A DNA stretch of 64,000 nucleotides, taken from positions 62,001 to 126,000 of the forward strand of contig NZ_MECJ01000009.1 in the NCBI RefSeq assembly GCF_014596475.1, written 5' to 3'. Positions 26,412 to 35,247 of this stretch are shown here, piece after piece (within the stretch, counting starts at the first letter, position 1; every line of letters starts with the position of its first letter). The translations under genes and the position numbers were made by a program. Origin of the DNA: Streptomyces sp. CBMA152 (lineage in GTDB: Bacteria; Actinomycetota; Actinomycetes; Streptomycetales; Streptomycetaceae). Under the pieces are notes generated by a model. It did not search any database and was not told where the DNA came from. It saw only the letters and a program-made list of their open reading frames with translations.

Positions 26412-27659
26412 TCAGACCCCGAGGCGCCGTCGGTAGGTGAGGAGGGTGCGCAGGAAGCCGTCCATCTGCTCCTCGGTGTGGCCCGCGTGCGGGAACAAGC
26501 GCAGGAGCGCCTGGTTGCGTGAAACGGCCGGGTAGGAGAAGACGGGTACGAGGTAGCCGTCTTCGACGAACCACTCCCGCATCTGCAGGGCGGCGGCATC
26601 GTTGCCGATCGGCACCGAGAGCATGTAGGAATCGGTCGGCGTCGTCGGCGTGTCGGCCTCGTGCATCTGCCGGCGAAGGCGGGCGGCATGCGCCAAGTAG
26701 TCGTCGACGATCCTCGGGTTGCCGGCGAGGGCGTCGATCGTGCGCTTGGCCGCGTAGGCGGTGGGTGGCTGGATGGCGGCCGTGAACATCGAGGTGCCGG
26801 AGAGCAGTTCGAAGGCGTCGATGGCCTCCGCGGGACCGGCGATCGCGCCGCCTTCCAGACCGATGGCCTTCGAAAGGGACACCATGACGAAGTCGGCCCG
26901 CTCCCGGATCGCGGCCGCCTCGCGGGCGTAGGGACGGTTCTCGGGCCCGTACACCATGAAGCCGTTCGCATCGTCGATCATGCTGATGGCGCCGTGCCGG
27001 TCGCACTCGTCGAGGATCTCCACGATCGGCCCCATGGTGCCGTCGGCCGAATAGATGCTCTCGGCGATCACCACGGACTTGCGGGTCCGGACCCGGTTCA
27101 GGATCCGTGCCAGGTCGGAGACGTCGTTGTGCCGGAACGCGTGGACACTGCGGCCGTAGCCAAGTCCTTCGAGGCCCTTCCAGATACTCCAGTGGACATC
27201 GCGGTCGACGACGAAAACGGTGTCGTGATTGCGCACCTCGATCCCGGCGTCGAAGTGTGCGGAACTGCTCATGGCGTGGACGAACCCGATGTTGGCCAGT
27301 AGCCCCGTGGCGAAGCTGATGGCCTGCTCCTTGCCGGTGTGGCGGGCAATCGTCTCCTCAAGGTCCTGGTGCGGGCGGCAGATCCCCTGGGTCATCCTGG
27401 ATCCACTGGTGCTCAAGCCGTGGATTCGCGCCCCCTCCGCGAAATGACGTTGTACCGGAACGTGGCGCTCCAGGTCGAGGAAGCTGATACTGGCGAAGTT
27501 CACCAGCTCGCGGCCGTTGCGGACGATGGTCGGCCCGACGGGACCGTCCACCACGGGTGGGCGGTATGCCGTGTCGTGCGTGTTCGCCTCGACGAAGGCG
27601 CCGAACGCCCAGGGGGCCAGGCGGTCCACGGAGGGCGGGGCGGTGTGGGACGCGGTCAT
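26412..27659 (-). CDS. Alpha-oxoamine synthase (PLP, AONS/SPT-like)
   Basis: A 415-residue fold-type I PLP enzyme with the oxoamine synthase plan: SGSRMTQGICRPHQDLEETI near residues 85-104, DVHWSIWKGL (His156, cofactor stacking), SMIDDANGF (Asp229) and SLSKAIGLEGG with the PLP Lys264. The family joins an amino acid to an acyl thioester with loss of CO2 to give an alpha-amino-ketone (KBL, AONS, SPT, ALAS, CqsA). The usual DEAH block is DDAN here. The start overlaps the stop of the condensation gene (ATGA, 27659-27656). The acyl donor is probably the ACP-bound chain from this operon. Confidence 0.88.
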   Translation of the reverse strand: MTASHTAPPSVDRLAPWAFGAFVEANTHDTAYRPPVVDGPVGPTIVRNGRELVNFASISFLDLERHVPVQRHFAEGARIHGLSTSGSRMTQGICRPHQDLEETIARHTGKEQAISFATGLLANIGFVHAMSSSAHFDAGIEVRNHDTVFVVDRDVHWSIWKGLEGLGYGRSVHAFRHNDVSDLARILNRVRTRKSVVIAESIYSADGTMGPIVEILDECDRHGAISMIDDANGFMVYGPENRPYAREAAAIRERADFVMVSLSKAIGLEGGAIAGPAEAIDAFELLSGTSMFTAAIQPPTAYAAKRTIDALAGNPRIVDDYLAHAARLRRQMHEADTPTTPTDSYMLSVPIGNDAAALQMREWFVEDGYLVPVFSYPAVSRNQALLRLFPHAGHTEEQMDGFLRTLLTYRRRLGV

Positions 27660-29626
27660 GGTGAGGTTTCTCCTCCACGAGGGGCGCGGGGCGGTAAGGG
27701 CTCCAGGGCTGCGGCAAGGTGGCCGAGCGAGGCTGTTCCGGCCAGCTCGTCCGACGTGATCCCGGTGAAGCCGAACTGGTGGAGCAGCGCCAGTAGACGA
27801 GGGACGGCGACCAGGGTGACTCCGTGGTCGGCGAGGCAGCGGTTCATGTCCAGGGCATCAGGGCTGTCGAGGGAGCCGACCGGAAGATCGCCGGGTCTGA
27901 CAGCGGCCACGGCGGCGGCCAGCGCCCGTTCGGCGCCCGGGGCGGGCGGGCGCGACGGGATCTGCGGGGTTTTCGTGCCGTCGGCGGCGGTGCAGGACTG
28001 GTCGGACAGACGGCCGGAGTCAAGGCCGTCCGGGGACAGGACGTAGCGGTCCGGAGCCATGATGCCGGGCACTTCGCCGAGGTGGTCCAGAACGTGGCGG
28101 TGCAGGTCGGCGGGGGTGACATCGGGGGCGACGCGGACGTGTGCGACGAGGTGGGGTTCGTCGCCATCCCCCGCGGTGTCCCCGCTCGGCGCCACCTTCA
28201 CGTCGAGCACTCCGGCATGGTCACGCAACAGGTCTTCGACCCGCGGCAAGCACACCCATCCCTGCGGGGCACGCCACCACCCGGAGGCCGCCGGGGTGAG
28301 CGAGCGTGCCGGAACCGGGCACTCGGCCCCGTCGGCGAGCGTTCGCAGGAGACCGCACAAACGGGCGGGCAACGCCACGGCCTGCCCCGCGTCCAGCAGG
28401 TGGTCCCCGACGGTGACATCAAGGGTGACGAACCCCTCGTCACGGCTGAGGTCGACGTACAGCGTCTCGCAGGGCTCGTCCGGCACGCTGGTGATCCAGG
28501 TGGCGGACCCGCCCGACGGCGTGTTCTCCGTGGGGACCAGGTAGTCGCGTGGCCACGAGTAGCAGTTGTACTCGATGGTGGGTACGGTCACGACACCGCG
28601 GCGACGGTCCATACGGGCCTGGGCGGCGACGAGTTCCGCGGGGCGCCACTGACCGTGCCGGTAGGCCGCGGTGGAGGCGGCCGTGATGGAGGCGACCACC
28701 TCGCCGAACGCCGCGCCCGGGCGGAGATCGATCTGGACGGGAACCGTCAGGGCCCGGACGCCGATGCTGCTGCGCAGAGCGGCCCGGGCCCGGTTGGAGA
28801 CCACCACGGACGCGAGGAACCGGTGTTCGCCGGTGCGGGTGGCGACGTCGTGGGCCAGCGCCGCGAGCACAACGACCTCCGGGCTGGCCCGATAACGCCG
28901 GGCGACACGGTCGAGGTCGTCGTACGCGCCCACCGAGCGGTACTGGAGGCGGTAGCGCCCCTCGCCGTTGCCGCTCCCGCCGAACGGGGCCAGCACGCCG
29001 GTCGGATTGCTCTCCAGACGCGTGAGCCACTCACGCTCTGCTGCGACGGCGTGTCCCCGATGCTGGGCGGCGACCGTGTCGAGCGGGTGCAGACATGGCT
29101 CCACCGGTGCGTCGTCGCCGAGCAGTTGATCGTGCAGCTGGTTGATCAGTACCGCCAGCCCCCATCCGTCGATCACCACGTGGTGGGTGGCCATCAGGAC
29201 CGCGCGCGGCTTTCCTGCCTGGAGCACAACCCGGGCGCGCCAGGGCGGATTCCGCTCGGGATCGATGGGGAGCGCAGCCAGCGCTGCCGTGGCAGCCTCC
29301 AGGGTGTCGGCATCGACGACGGGGACCTCGACGCAGTCGACCGGCAGCGGGGCCCAGTCCGCTCGATGGACACGTTGTACCGGGCGGAGCGGGTCGATGG
29401 TGGTGCGCAGCGCCTCGTGGCGGGCGGTGAGGGACGCGAGCGCGTCGTGGATGTCGGCGAGGGTTGCCGGGGGCGGGACGTGGCAGTGGTCGGCGAGCGG
29501 CGTCGGGTTCACCCGCCGTGGTGGAGGAATGGTGCGTTCGAACCAGTGCCACTGCTGGACCCAGGTCAGCGGCCCGCTGCGGATAATGGTGTCGGGGCTC
29601 GGGATCGGTTCCGGAAGGTTGTTCAC
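27656..29626 (-). CDS. NRPS condensation protein with truncated adenylation and carrier domains
   Basis: A 656-residue protein. Residues about 10-430 are a condensation domain with HHVVIDG at 148-154 intact (catalytic second His), and YNCYSW near 355. After a linker, residues about 445-550 match only the C-terminal subdomain of an adenylation domain (VEDLLRDHAGVLDVKVAPSG, PHLVAHVRV, VPGIMAPDRYVLSPDGLDSG); the large AMP-binding core is absent. The last 80 residues look like a carrier domain with LDSPDAL around Ser588. GTG 29626 lies ten bases after the ketosynthase stop. It probably forms an amide or ester on the operon's intermediate; adenylation must come from elsewhere, perhaps the ligase at 35247. 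Confidence 0.82.
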   Translation of the reverse strand: MNNLPEPIPSPDTIIRSGPLTWVQQWHWFERTIPPPRRVNPTPLADHCHVPPPATLADIHDALASLTARHEALRTTIDPLRPVQRVHRADWAPLPVDCVEVPVVDADTLEAATAALAALPIDPERNPPWRARVVLQAGKPRAVLMATHHVVIDGWGLAVLINQLHDQLLGDDAPVEPCLHPLDTVAAQHRGHAVAAEREWLTRLESNPTGVLAPFGGSGNGEGRYRLQYRSVGAYDDLDRVARRYRASPEVVVLAALAHDVATRTGEHRFLASVVVSNRARAALRSSIGVRALTVPVQIDLRPGAAFGEVVASITAASTAAYRHGQWRPAELVAAQARMDRRRGVVTVPTIEYNCYSWPRDYLVPTENTPSGGSATWITSVPDEPCETLYVDLSRDEGFVTLDVTVGDHLLDAGQAVALPARLCGLLRTLADGAECPVPARSLTPAASGWWRAPQGWVCLPRVEDLLRDHAGVLDVKVAPSGDTAGDGDEPHLVAHVRVAPDVTPADLHRHVLDHLGEVPGIMAPDRYVLSPDGLDSGRLSDQSCTAADGTKTPQIPSRPPAPGAERALAAAVAAVRPGDLPVGSLDSPDALDMNRCLADHGVTLVAVPRLLALLHQFGFTGITSDELAGTASLGHLAAALEPLPPRAPRGGETSP

Positions 29627-29636
29627 GGCCGGGACC

Positions 29637-30899
29637 TCATACGGCTCGCACCACGAGAGCGGCATTGTGGCCGCCGAAACCGAATGAATTGCTCAGAGCG
29701 ATCCGCATACGTTCGTGGTGCTGCGGGTGGTGCGGCACGAAGTTGATGTCCGGGTCGATCGGCTCGTCGCAGTTGATGGTCGGCGGGACGTCACCCGTGC
29801 GGAGGGCCAGGATCGACGCCACGAGCTCCACCGCTCCGGCGGCACCGATCATGTGCCCCGTCATCGACTTGGTGGAGCTGACCGGGATCCGGGTGACACG
29901 ATCTTCCAGCACCTTGCGCAGGACGGCCGTCTCGATGGCGTCGTTCAGCAGCGTGCCGGTACCGTGCGCGTTGACGTAGTCCACGTCCGACCCCGATATC
30001 CCCGCGTCGCGCAGCGCCGCCTCGACGGCGAGGCACGCACCCCGTCCCTCCGGGTGCGGAGCGGTCCAGTGATGAGCGTCGGAACTCGCTCCGTAACCCG
30101 CGAGTTCGGCCAAGGCCGTCGCCCCTCGCCGGTCGGCCACCTCGGCGGCCTCCAACACCACCACGGCGGCTCCCTCACTCATCACGAACCCGTCGCGGTG
30201 CACATCGAACGGGCGACACGCCGCGGTCGGGTCGTCATTGCGTCGGGACAGCGCGCGGGCGTTGCCGCTGCCCGCGAGGTCGACGGCGGTGACACAGGCG
30301 TCGGCACCGCCGACCAGGACGATGTCCACCTCCCCATGGCTGATCATGCGCATCCCCGCGCCCACCGCGTCGGCGCCGCTGGCGCACGCCGTGCTCTGGG
30401 CACGGCTGGGCCCCTGCGTGCCCAGACGCATACTGATCTCGACAGCGGCGCTGTCCATAGCGGTCGTGACCTGGGTGAACGGACCGATGGCCCGTGGCCC
30501 CTTGTCGCGCAGCGTGTTCGCGGCACGGTAGATCGACCCCACCGGGCCATAGCCACTGCCGATGATCACGGCGACCCGCGGCGCCAGTTGCTCGTCGACG
30601 ACGAGTCCGGCGTGCTCACAAGCCTCCAGAGCCGCGGCGAGGGCGAACTGCGCGTACGGGTCGGCACGCCGGCTGACCGGCGGGGGCATGTAGCGATCGG
30701 GGGTGAACACGCGGACCTGGCCGCCGATCCGGACTCCGAGACCGGTCACGTCGATCGCGTCCACGGTGTCGATGCCGCTGCGCCCGGCCAGCATCGCCGT
30801 CCACGTCTCCTCGACGCTGTGACCCAGCGGCGTCACTGCCCCGTACCCGGTGACCATCACCCGGCGCCTGGCGTCACCTGGCCTCCTTGCGTCGGTCAC
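29637..30899 (-). CDS. Beta-ketoacyl-ACP synthase II-like (FabF/KS)
   Basis: A 420-residue ketosynthase with the complete Cys-His-His set: STACASGADAVG (Cys172), NAHGTGTLLND (His313) and STKSMTGHMIGAAG (Lys345, His350), ending in the FabF signature NSFGFGGHNAALV. It is single, without a chain-length factor partner, so it resembles FabF or the KS used for one or a few elongations. GTG 30899 overlaps the TPP enzyme stop (GTGA). It would elongate an ACP-bound acyl chain by Claisen condensation with malonyl-ACP. Confidence 0.93.
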   Translation of the reverse strand: MTDARRPGDARRRVMVTGYGAVTPLGHSVEETWTAMLAGRSGIDTVDAIDVTGLGVRIGGQVRVFTPDRYMPPPVSRRADPYAQFALAAALEACEHAGLVVDEQLAPRVAVIIGSGYGPVGSIYRAANTLRDKGPRAIGPFTQVTTAMDSAAVEISMRLGTQGPSRAQSTACASGADAVGAGMRMISHGEVDIVLVGGADACVTAVDLAGSGNARALSRRNDDPTAACRPFDVHRDGFVMSEGAAVVVLEAAEVADRRGATALAELAGYGASSDAHHWTAPHPEGRGACLAVEAALRDAGISGSDVDYVNAHGTGTLLNDAIETAVLRKVLEDRVTRIPVSSTKSMTGHMIGAAGAVELVASILALRTGDVPPTINCDEPIDPDINFVPHHPQHHERMRIALSNSFGFGGHNAALVVRAV

Positions 30900-32593
30900 T
30901 GGGGAACCACCTCGGCATCGCGCAGGGGTGGGGGGATGTCGTCGGGGGCGACCGGCACCATGAGTACGGCCGTGCCCCCCTGCGAGCAGAACCGTCGCGC
31001 GGCAAGAATCTCATCGGCCAGCGCGGCCTTGTCGCGCAGCACTCGACAGCGGATGTCCGGCCCGTCCACCACCGGCGGCGGCGCTCCCGGGCGGATGAAG
31101 GGATAGCGCTCGGCGTCGAGTCCGAGGCGGGCGCGTTGGGCATCGAGCCAGCCGTAGCCGCCGTTGCACAGCACCACGTACAGAACGCCGCCGTGGGCCG
31201 GAGCCGCGGCGGCGATGTCCGCGCGGGCCGCGAGGAACGCCCCGTCCCCGATGAACGCGGTGACCTCGTGGTCCGGGGCGGCCCGCTTGACCCCGATGGC
31301 CGCGGCCGCTCCGAAGCCCAAGGGGGTCTGCTCCGACGGCACGATGGACCCGCCACCGACGTGGAAGGGGAAGCAGTAGGACCACATGTCCTGCAGCCCG
31401 TTCTCCTGGACCAGCACATGATGCTCGCCGGCGGTGGCGTCCAGCGCGGCGAGCAGCTCGGCGATGCGGATTCCTGGCAGCGTCGCCGCGCGGGCCAATT
31501 CCGCTTCCACGCCGAGCGACATGACCTTACGGGCGACGGCGATCACGTTCGCCCACACCTCGGTCGCGTCTGCGGGCTCGCCCTTGCCTTCTTCATCCAG
31601 CGTCCGCGACCAGCCGAGCACGGCATGCCGGGCGTCCCCGAGCACGCGCGGGCCCGCGAACTCGGCCGACAGCCCGCCCGGATCGACGTTGACCTGGACC
31701 ACCGTGACCGGGGGCCACGGTGTTCCGCCTTCGACGACTGTCTCCTCAAGCCGCCCGGCGAGCGACACCACCAGGTCGCAGGATGACCACAGCTCACGGG
31801 CGGGGGCCGTGGCGTAGAGGCCGGCCACCCCGCAGAACAGCCGGTGGTACTCGTCGACGGCACCACGGCCGGACGCGGTGGTGAAGAGCGCCGCGCCAAG
31901 GCGTTCGGAGAAGCGCTCGACCACACCGTCGTCGTTGCGGTGCCGCATTCCGCCACCCACCAGCACCACCGGACGCCGGCTCGCGCGGATCGCCGCCAGG
32001 GCCGGTCCCGGCATCAGGGGAACGGACTCAAGGACCAGTGGTTCGGGCAGCGTTGGCTGCGGTCCGGTGACGAGGATCTCCGCCGTGCGGACGTCATCGG
32101 GCATCTCCAGGTACACGGGTCCCGCCGGCGGCCCCACGGCTCGGGTCAGCGCCGTCACCGTCGCGGGGACGACCCGGTCAGGATGTCCCACCCGGTGCGC
32201 CCACCGCACGAGGGGCGCGGTCACAGCTACCTGGTCGAGTTCCTGGAATCCACCACTGCCCCGGCGCCGTTCGGACACGCCGGCGGCGAGCACGAGGACC
32301 GGTGCCCCGGACTCCCGCGCCTCAAGCAGCCCCGTGGCCGCGTGAGTGACAGCCGGCCCTTTGCCCAGGGCGCATACGGCCAGCCGACCCGACTGCAACG
32401 CATAGCCGGTCGCCATGTACATCGCGTTGCGCTGGTCACGGCACGGCACGAGGTCCAGGCCGGCAGCGTCGAGGGCACGAAGCAACTCCAGATCATCGCC
32501 GGGTAGCCCGAAGCAGGTGTCGACCCCGTTCGCCACCAGTACGTCGACGATCGCGGACCACGCGTCGGCGTACCGTTTGCCCACCTGGGTCAC
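30896..32593 (-). CDS. Thiamine-diphosphate-dependent enzyme (acetolactate synthase/decarboxylase family)
   Basis: A 565-residue ThDP enzyme with the three standard domains: N-terminal Pyr domain (FGLPGDDLELLRAL), central domain (VVLVGGGMRHRND) and C-terminal PP domain with AFIGDGAFLAARADIAAA and LCNGGYGWLD, in which the second Asn of the usual GDG...NN motif is Gly. At the position of the cofactor-activating Glu (RHEQG in acetolactate synthase) it has CRDQRNAMYMATGYA, so Gln54 aligns with the Glu. It may do carboligation or decarboxylation of a 2-oxo acid or aldehyde, perhaps with the aldehyde from the neighbouring reductase. The GTG start overlaps the ligase-reductase stop (GTGA, 32593-32590). 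Confidence 0.88.
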   Translation of the reverse strand: MTQVGKRYADAWSAIVDVLVANGVDTCFGLPGDDLELLRALDAAGLDLVPCRDQRNAMYMATGYALQSGRLAVCALGKGPAVTHAATGLLEARESGAPVLVLAAGVSERRRGSGGFQELDQVAVTAPLVRWAHRVGHPDRVVPATVTALTRAVGPPAGPVYLEMPDDVRTAEILVTGPQPTLPEPLVLESVPLMPGPALAAIRASRRPVVLVGGGMRHRNDDGVVERFSERLGAALFTTASGRGAVDEYHRLFCGVAGLYATAPARELWSSCDLVVSLAGRLEETVVEGGTPWPPVTVVQVNVDPGGLSAEFAGPRVLGDARHAVLGWSRTLDEEGKGEPADATEVWANVIAVARKVMSLGVEAELARAATLPGIRIAELLAALDATAGEHHVLVQENGLQDMWSYCFPFHVGGGSIVPSEQTPLGFGAAAAIGVKRAAPDHEVTAFIGDGAFLAARADIAAAAPAHGGVLYVVLCNGGYGWLDAQRARLGLDAERYPFIRPGAPPPVVDGPDIRCRVLRDKAALADEILAARRFCSQGGTAVLMVPVAPDDIPPPLRDAEVVPQ

Positions 32594-35247
32594 CTCCCAC
32601 GCACCGCGGCAGGAGCAGCCGTCGGGAGATTCCGCGCCACGGCCTGCGATATGAGCAGGGGTTCGGCGTGCCGCTCGCCGCCGTAGGAGAGGTAGTTCGC
32701 CCTCAACCCGAATCCGCCGAACGGGCGGTTGCCGTCGTCGGCTTCGAGCAGCGTGTGGTTGACACAGGTGTGGTGACGCTTGGACAGAACATCCACCGTC
32801 TCCGGATCGTTTCCGTAGACCATCGCACCCAGCGCGCGCTCGCTGAAGTAGGGGCTGGACAAGCGTTCACGCAACCGCCTCGCACTGGGATAGGCCACGA
32901 CGTTGAACACCGGGGCGAACATCTCGGCAAGGGGGATCTTGTCGTCGAAGCCCCAGAGCAACACGGTCGGCTCGATCTTGCGGGACAGCAGATCGATGTG
33001 CCCGCCGTGCCGGATGTGACGTAGATGCCGCACCAGGTAGTCCGAGCAGTTCACCAGCGCCGAGTCGTAGTAGATCGGACCGTAGTCGGCGGCAGGGTCG
33101 CTGTTCTGCCCGAAACTCAGTGAAGTCAGCTCGGTGGACAACAGGTTGACGAAGTCCTCAGTGCGGCCCTGCGGCGCGAACACGACGTCGGGGCCGAAAC
33201 AGTCCTGGCCCGAGTTGTAGAGCCGGATTCGCGCGACGTCATGTGCGGCACGCTTAAGATCGGCATCGGGTGCGATCACGAAAGGGTTGATGCCGCGACC
33301 GAAGAAAAGGAAGAGCTGGTCGTCCGCCAGCCCTTCGCGGATGATCTCGGCATTGGCGTAATCACCGGTGAAGACGATGAGGTCCGCCTCGCGCACCGGA
33401 CCCGTCAGGAACTTGCGCTGACTGAGGTCGCAAAGCTCGACGGGTAAGCCGTGCACCGGCGCCAGCAGGGCGTGTAATCGCCGCATCTGACTGTTGATCT
33501 GCGAGGACGGCCGAAAGGAGATTCTGTCGACGTAAAGGGACGCCACCAGCATGTACAGCGCGTAGGAATAGAGCGGAATATTGGAAGGCATGAAAACTGC
33601 AGCCCGAGGCACACAGCCCGGCCGGACCCGGCGAATCTCCTCCTCCGCGCCGTCAAGGGTGGCGAGGAACGAACGAATCTCCGCGCCGGCAGTGTGGTGG
33701 GGCGAGATTTCGGTGAGAATCCTCATCACCGCCTCTTCGTTGTCCGCCACGTACCGGCGCACAGCGCGCAGCGCATCGACACGGTCGGCGAAGGGGATGC
33801 GGGAGTCGGTCGCGCCGACGGCCGAACCGGACGCGATCGCGTCGGTGGTCGTGCGGTACGACGCGGGCAGCGAGGTCATGGCGATCTCCTCCAGAGCGGT
33901 CAGGTCGGGCTTTCCCGTGCTCGTGAGAGGCAACGCCGGAAGCACGACAATGTGGTCGGGCTGCTCGTAACGGGCCAGCACAGGGCGCAGCACCCGTTTC
34001 CAGTGCGCGGGCTCGTGATCGTCCGGGTCCGCGATCACGAACACCAGACGACAGCCCAGACGCTCGTCGGGGACGGCGACGACCTCCGTCTGCGCACCGG
34101 CCGACTCCGCCCGCTCGGCGAGGTGGTCGGGATAGAGGGTGTGGCCGTCACGGTGCACGGCGCGCTTGCGCCCGACCGGGAAGACGCGGCCCGCGTCGTC
34201 GACCAGGCCGATGTCGCCGGTGCGGTGAACGGGACCCGGAACCGGAACAATCCCACCGTCATCGCCCAGATGACCGGTCATCAGGCCCTCACTGCGTACG
34301 ACGAGCTCGCCGAGCCGGCCGTTGGGAAGCGGCCTGCCCTGGTCGTCGTGGACCTCGACGACCACGCCGGGCAGCGGCGTGCCGCACCCGACCGGATCGG
34401 CATGCGACGCCAGCGCGATGTTTCCCAGCTCGGTCGCTCCATAGCCGTCGAGCAAGTGCCGGCCTGTGCGGGCGTGGAACCGAGCAGCCAGGTTGCGCCC
34501 CAGCGGCGCGCCGCCCACGCACCAGGCCCGTACCGTCTTCAGTGCGTCTGCGAGGGCGGGGCGACGGTCGAGCAGGTTGAGCAGGCTGTAATAGGTCGAC
34601 GGGGCCCCATCGACGATGGAGAGGCCATGGTCCACGCCCACCGCAAGCGCACGGTCCAGGCGCGTGGTTGGCCCGTACACCACAAGCGTGCCGCCGCCCA
34701 GCCACCAGCAGAGGACCAGCGACAGACCGTATTGGTGGGAGTACGGCAGGACGGGCAGGAAGACGTCGTCGGGCCGGTACCCCATGCGTTCCGCGCTGAG
34801 CGCGAGGTTGTCCAGAATCGAACGACCGGAGCGGACAATGCCCTTGGGGCTCCCTGTCGTACCCGACGACCACGAGATCGCGGCGTCCTGGCGCCGCGCC
34901 CAGGCCGCGACATCGGGCACGGCCTCCGTGTTCGATACGGGCCGCGGCACCGCGATGTCGGGCGTCCCCTCACTGATGTCGAGCACCACACGCGCCTGGG
35001 CACGGATCCGCGATCGCTGTGACGGGGTCACTCGGTGATCGGCCAGGACCACCGAGGCATCGAGATGAATGAGCGCGAGCAGAACGACGACCCATTCCGG
35101 TGAATTGGCCCCGCTCACCATGACCCGCGACCCGGGTTCAATGCCGCGGCGTACAAGAAGTTCAGCGCAACCGAATACGCGGGCCGCGATATCGCCTGTC
35201 TCCCAGATGCGCCCCTCGGGCGAGATCAAGCGTCTTACGACGGGCAA
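32590..35247 (-). CDS. Adenylate-forming ligase fused to an ALDH-type acyl reductase
   Basis: An 885-residue fusion. Residues about 1-450 are an acyl-AMP ligase: SSGTTGSPKG at 127-136, DGYGATELGN, RTGDIGLVDD and LTSTGKPDLT with the C-terminal Lys. Residues about 470-885 belong to the aldehyde dehydrogenase superfamily: PSNIPLYSYALYMLVASLYV, YNSGQDCFGPDVVF with the nucleophilic Cys, EMFAPVFNVVAYP and NRPFGGFGLRANYLS. Together they could activate an acid, load it on a thiol and reduce the thioester to an aldehyde. TTG 35247 was chosen because AAGGAG stands six bases upstream; TTG 35295 is the alternative. First gene of the operon. Confidence 0.85.
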   Translation of the reverse strand: MPVVRRLISPEGRIWETGDIAARVFGCAELLVRRGIEPGSRVMVSGANSPEWVVVLLALIHLDASVVLADHRVTPSQRSRIRAQARVVLDISEGTPDIAVPRPVSNTEAVPDVAAWARRQDAAISWSSGTTGSPKGIVRSGRSILDNLALSAERMGYRPDDVFLPVLPYSHQYGLSLVLCWWLGGGTLVVYGPTTRLDRALAVGVDHGLSIVDGAPSTYYSLLNLLDRRPALADALKTVRAWCVGGAPLGRNLAARFHARTGRHLLDGYGATELGNIALASHADPVGCGTPLPGVVVEVHDDQGRPLPNGRLGELVVRSEGLMTGHLGDDGGIVPVPGPVHRTGDIGLVDDAGRVFPVGRKRAVHRDGHTLYPDHLAERAESAGAQTEVVAVPDERLGCRLVFVIADPDDHEPAHWKRVLRPVLARYEQPDHIVVLPALPLTSTGKPDLTALEEIAMTSLPASYRTTTDAIASGSAVGATDSRIPFADRVDALRAVRRYVADNEEAVMRILTEISPHHTAGAEIRSFLATLDGAEEEIRRVRPGCVPRAAVFMPSNIPLYSYALYMLVASLYVDRISFRPSSQINSQMRRLHALLAPVHGLPVELCDLSQRKFLTGPVREADLIVFTGDYANAEIIREGLADDQLFLFFGRGINPFVIAPDADLKRAAHDVARIRLYNSGQDCFGPDVVFAPQGRTEDFVNLLSTELTSLSFGQNSDPAADYGPIYYDSALVNCSDYLVRHLRHIRHGGHIDLLSRKIEPTVLLWGFDDKIPLAEMFAPVFNVVAYPSARRLRERLSSPYFSERALGAMVYGNDPETVDVLSKRHHTCVNHTLLEADDGNRPFGGFGLRANYLSYGGERHAEPLLISQAVARNLPTAAPAAVRGR

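Noticed and set aside
29637..30899. Type II polyketide minimal KS/CLF set
   Set aside because: Only one ketosynthase is present, with all catalytic residues; no chain-length factor or cyclase occurs nearby.
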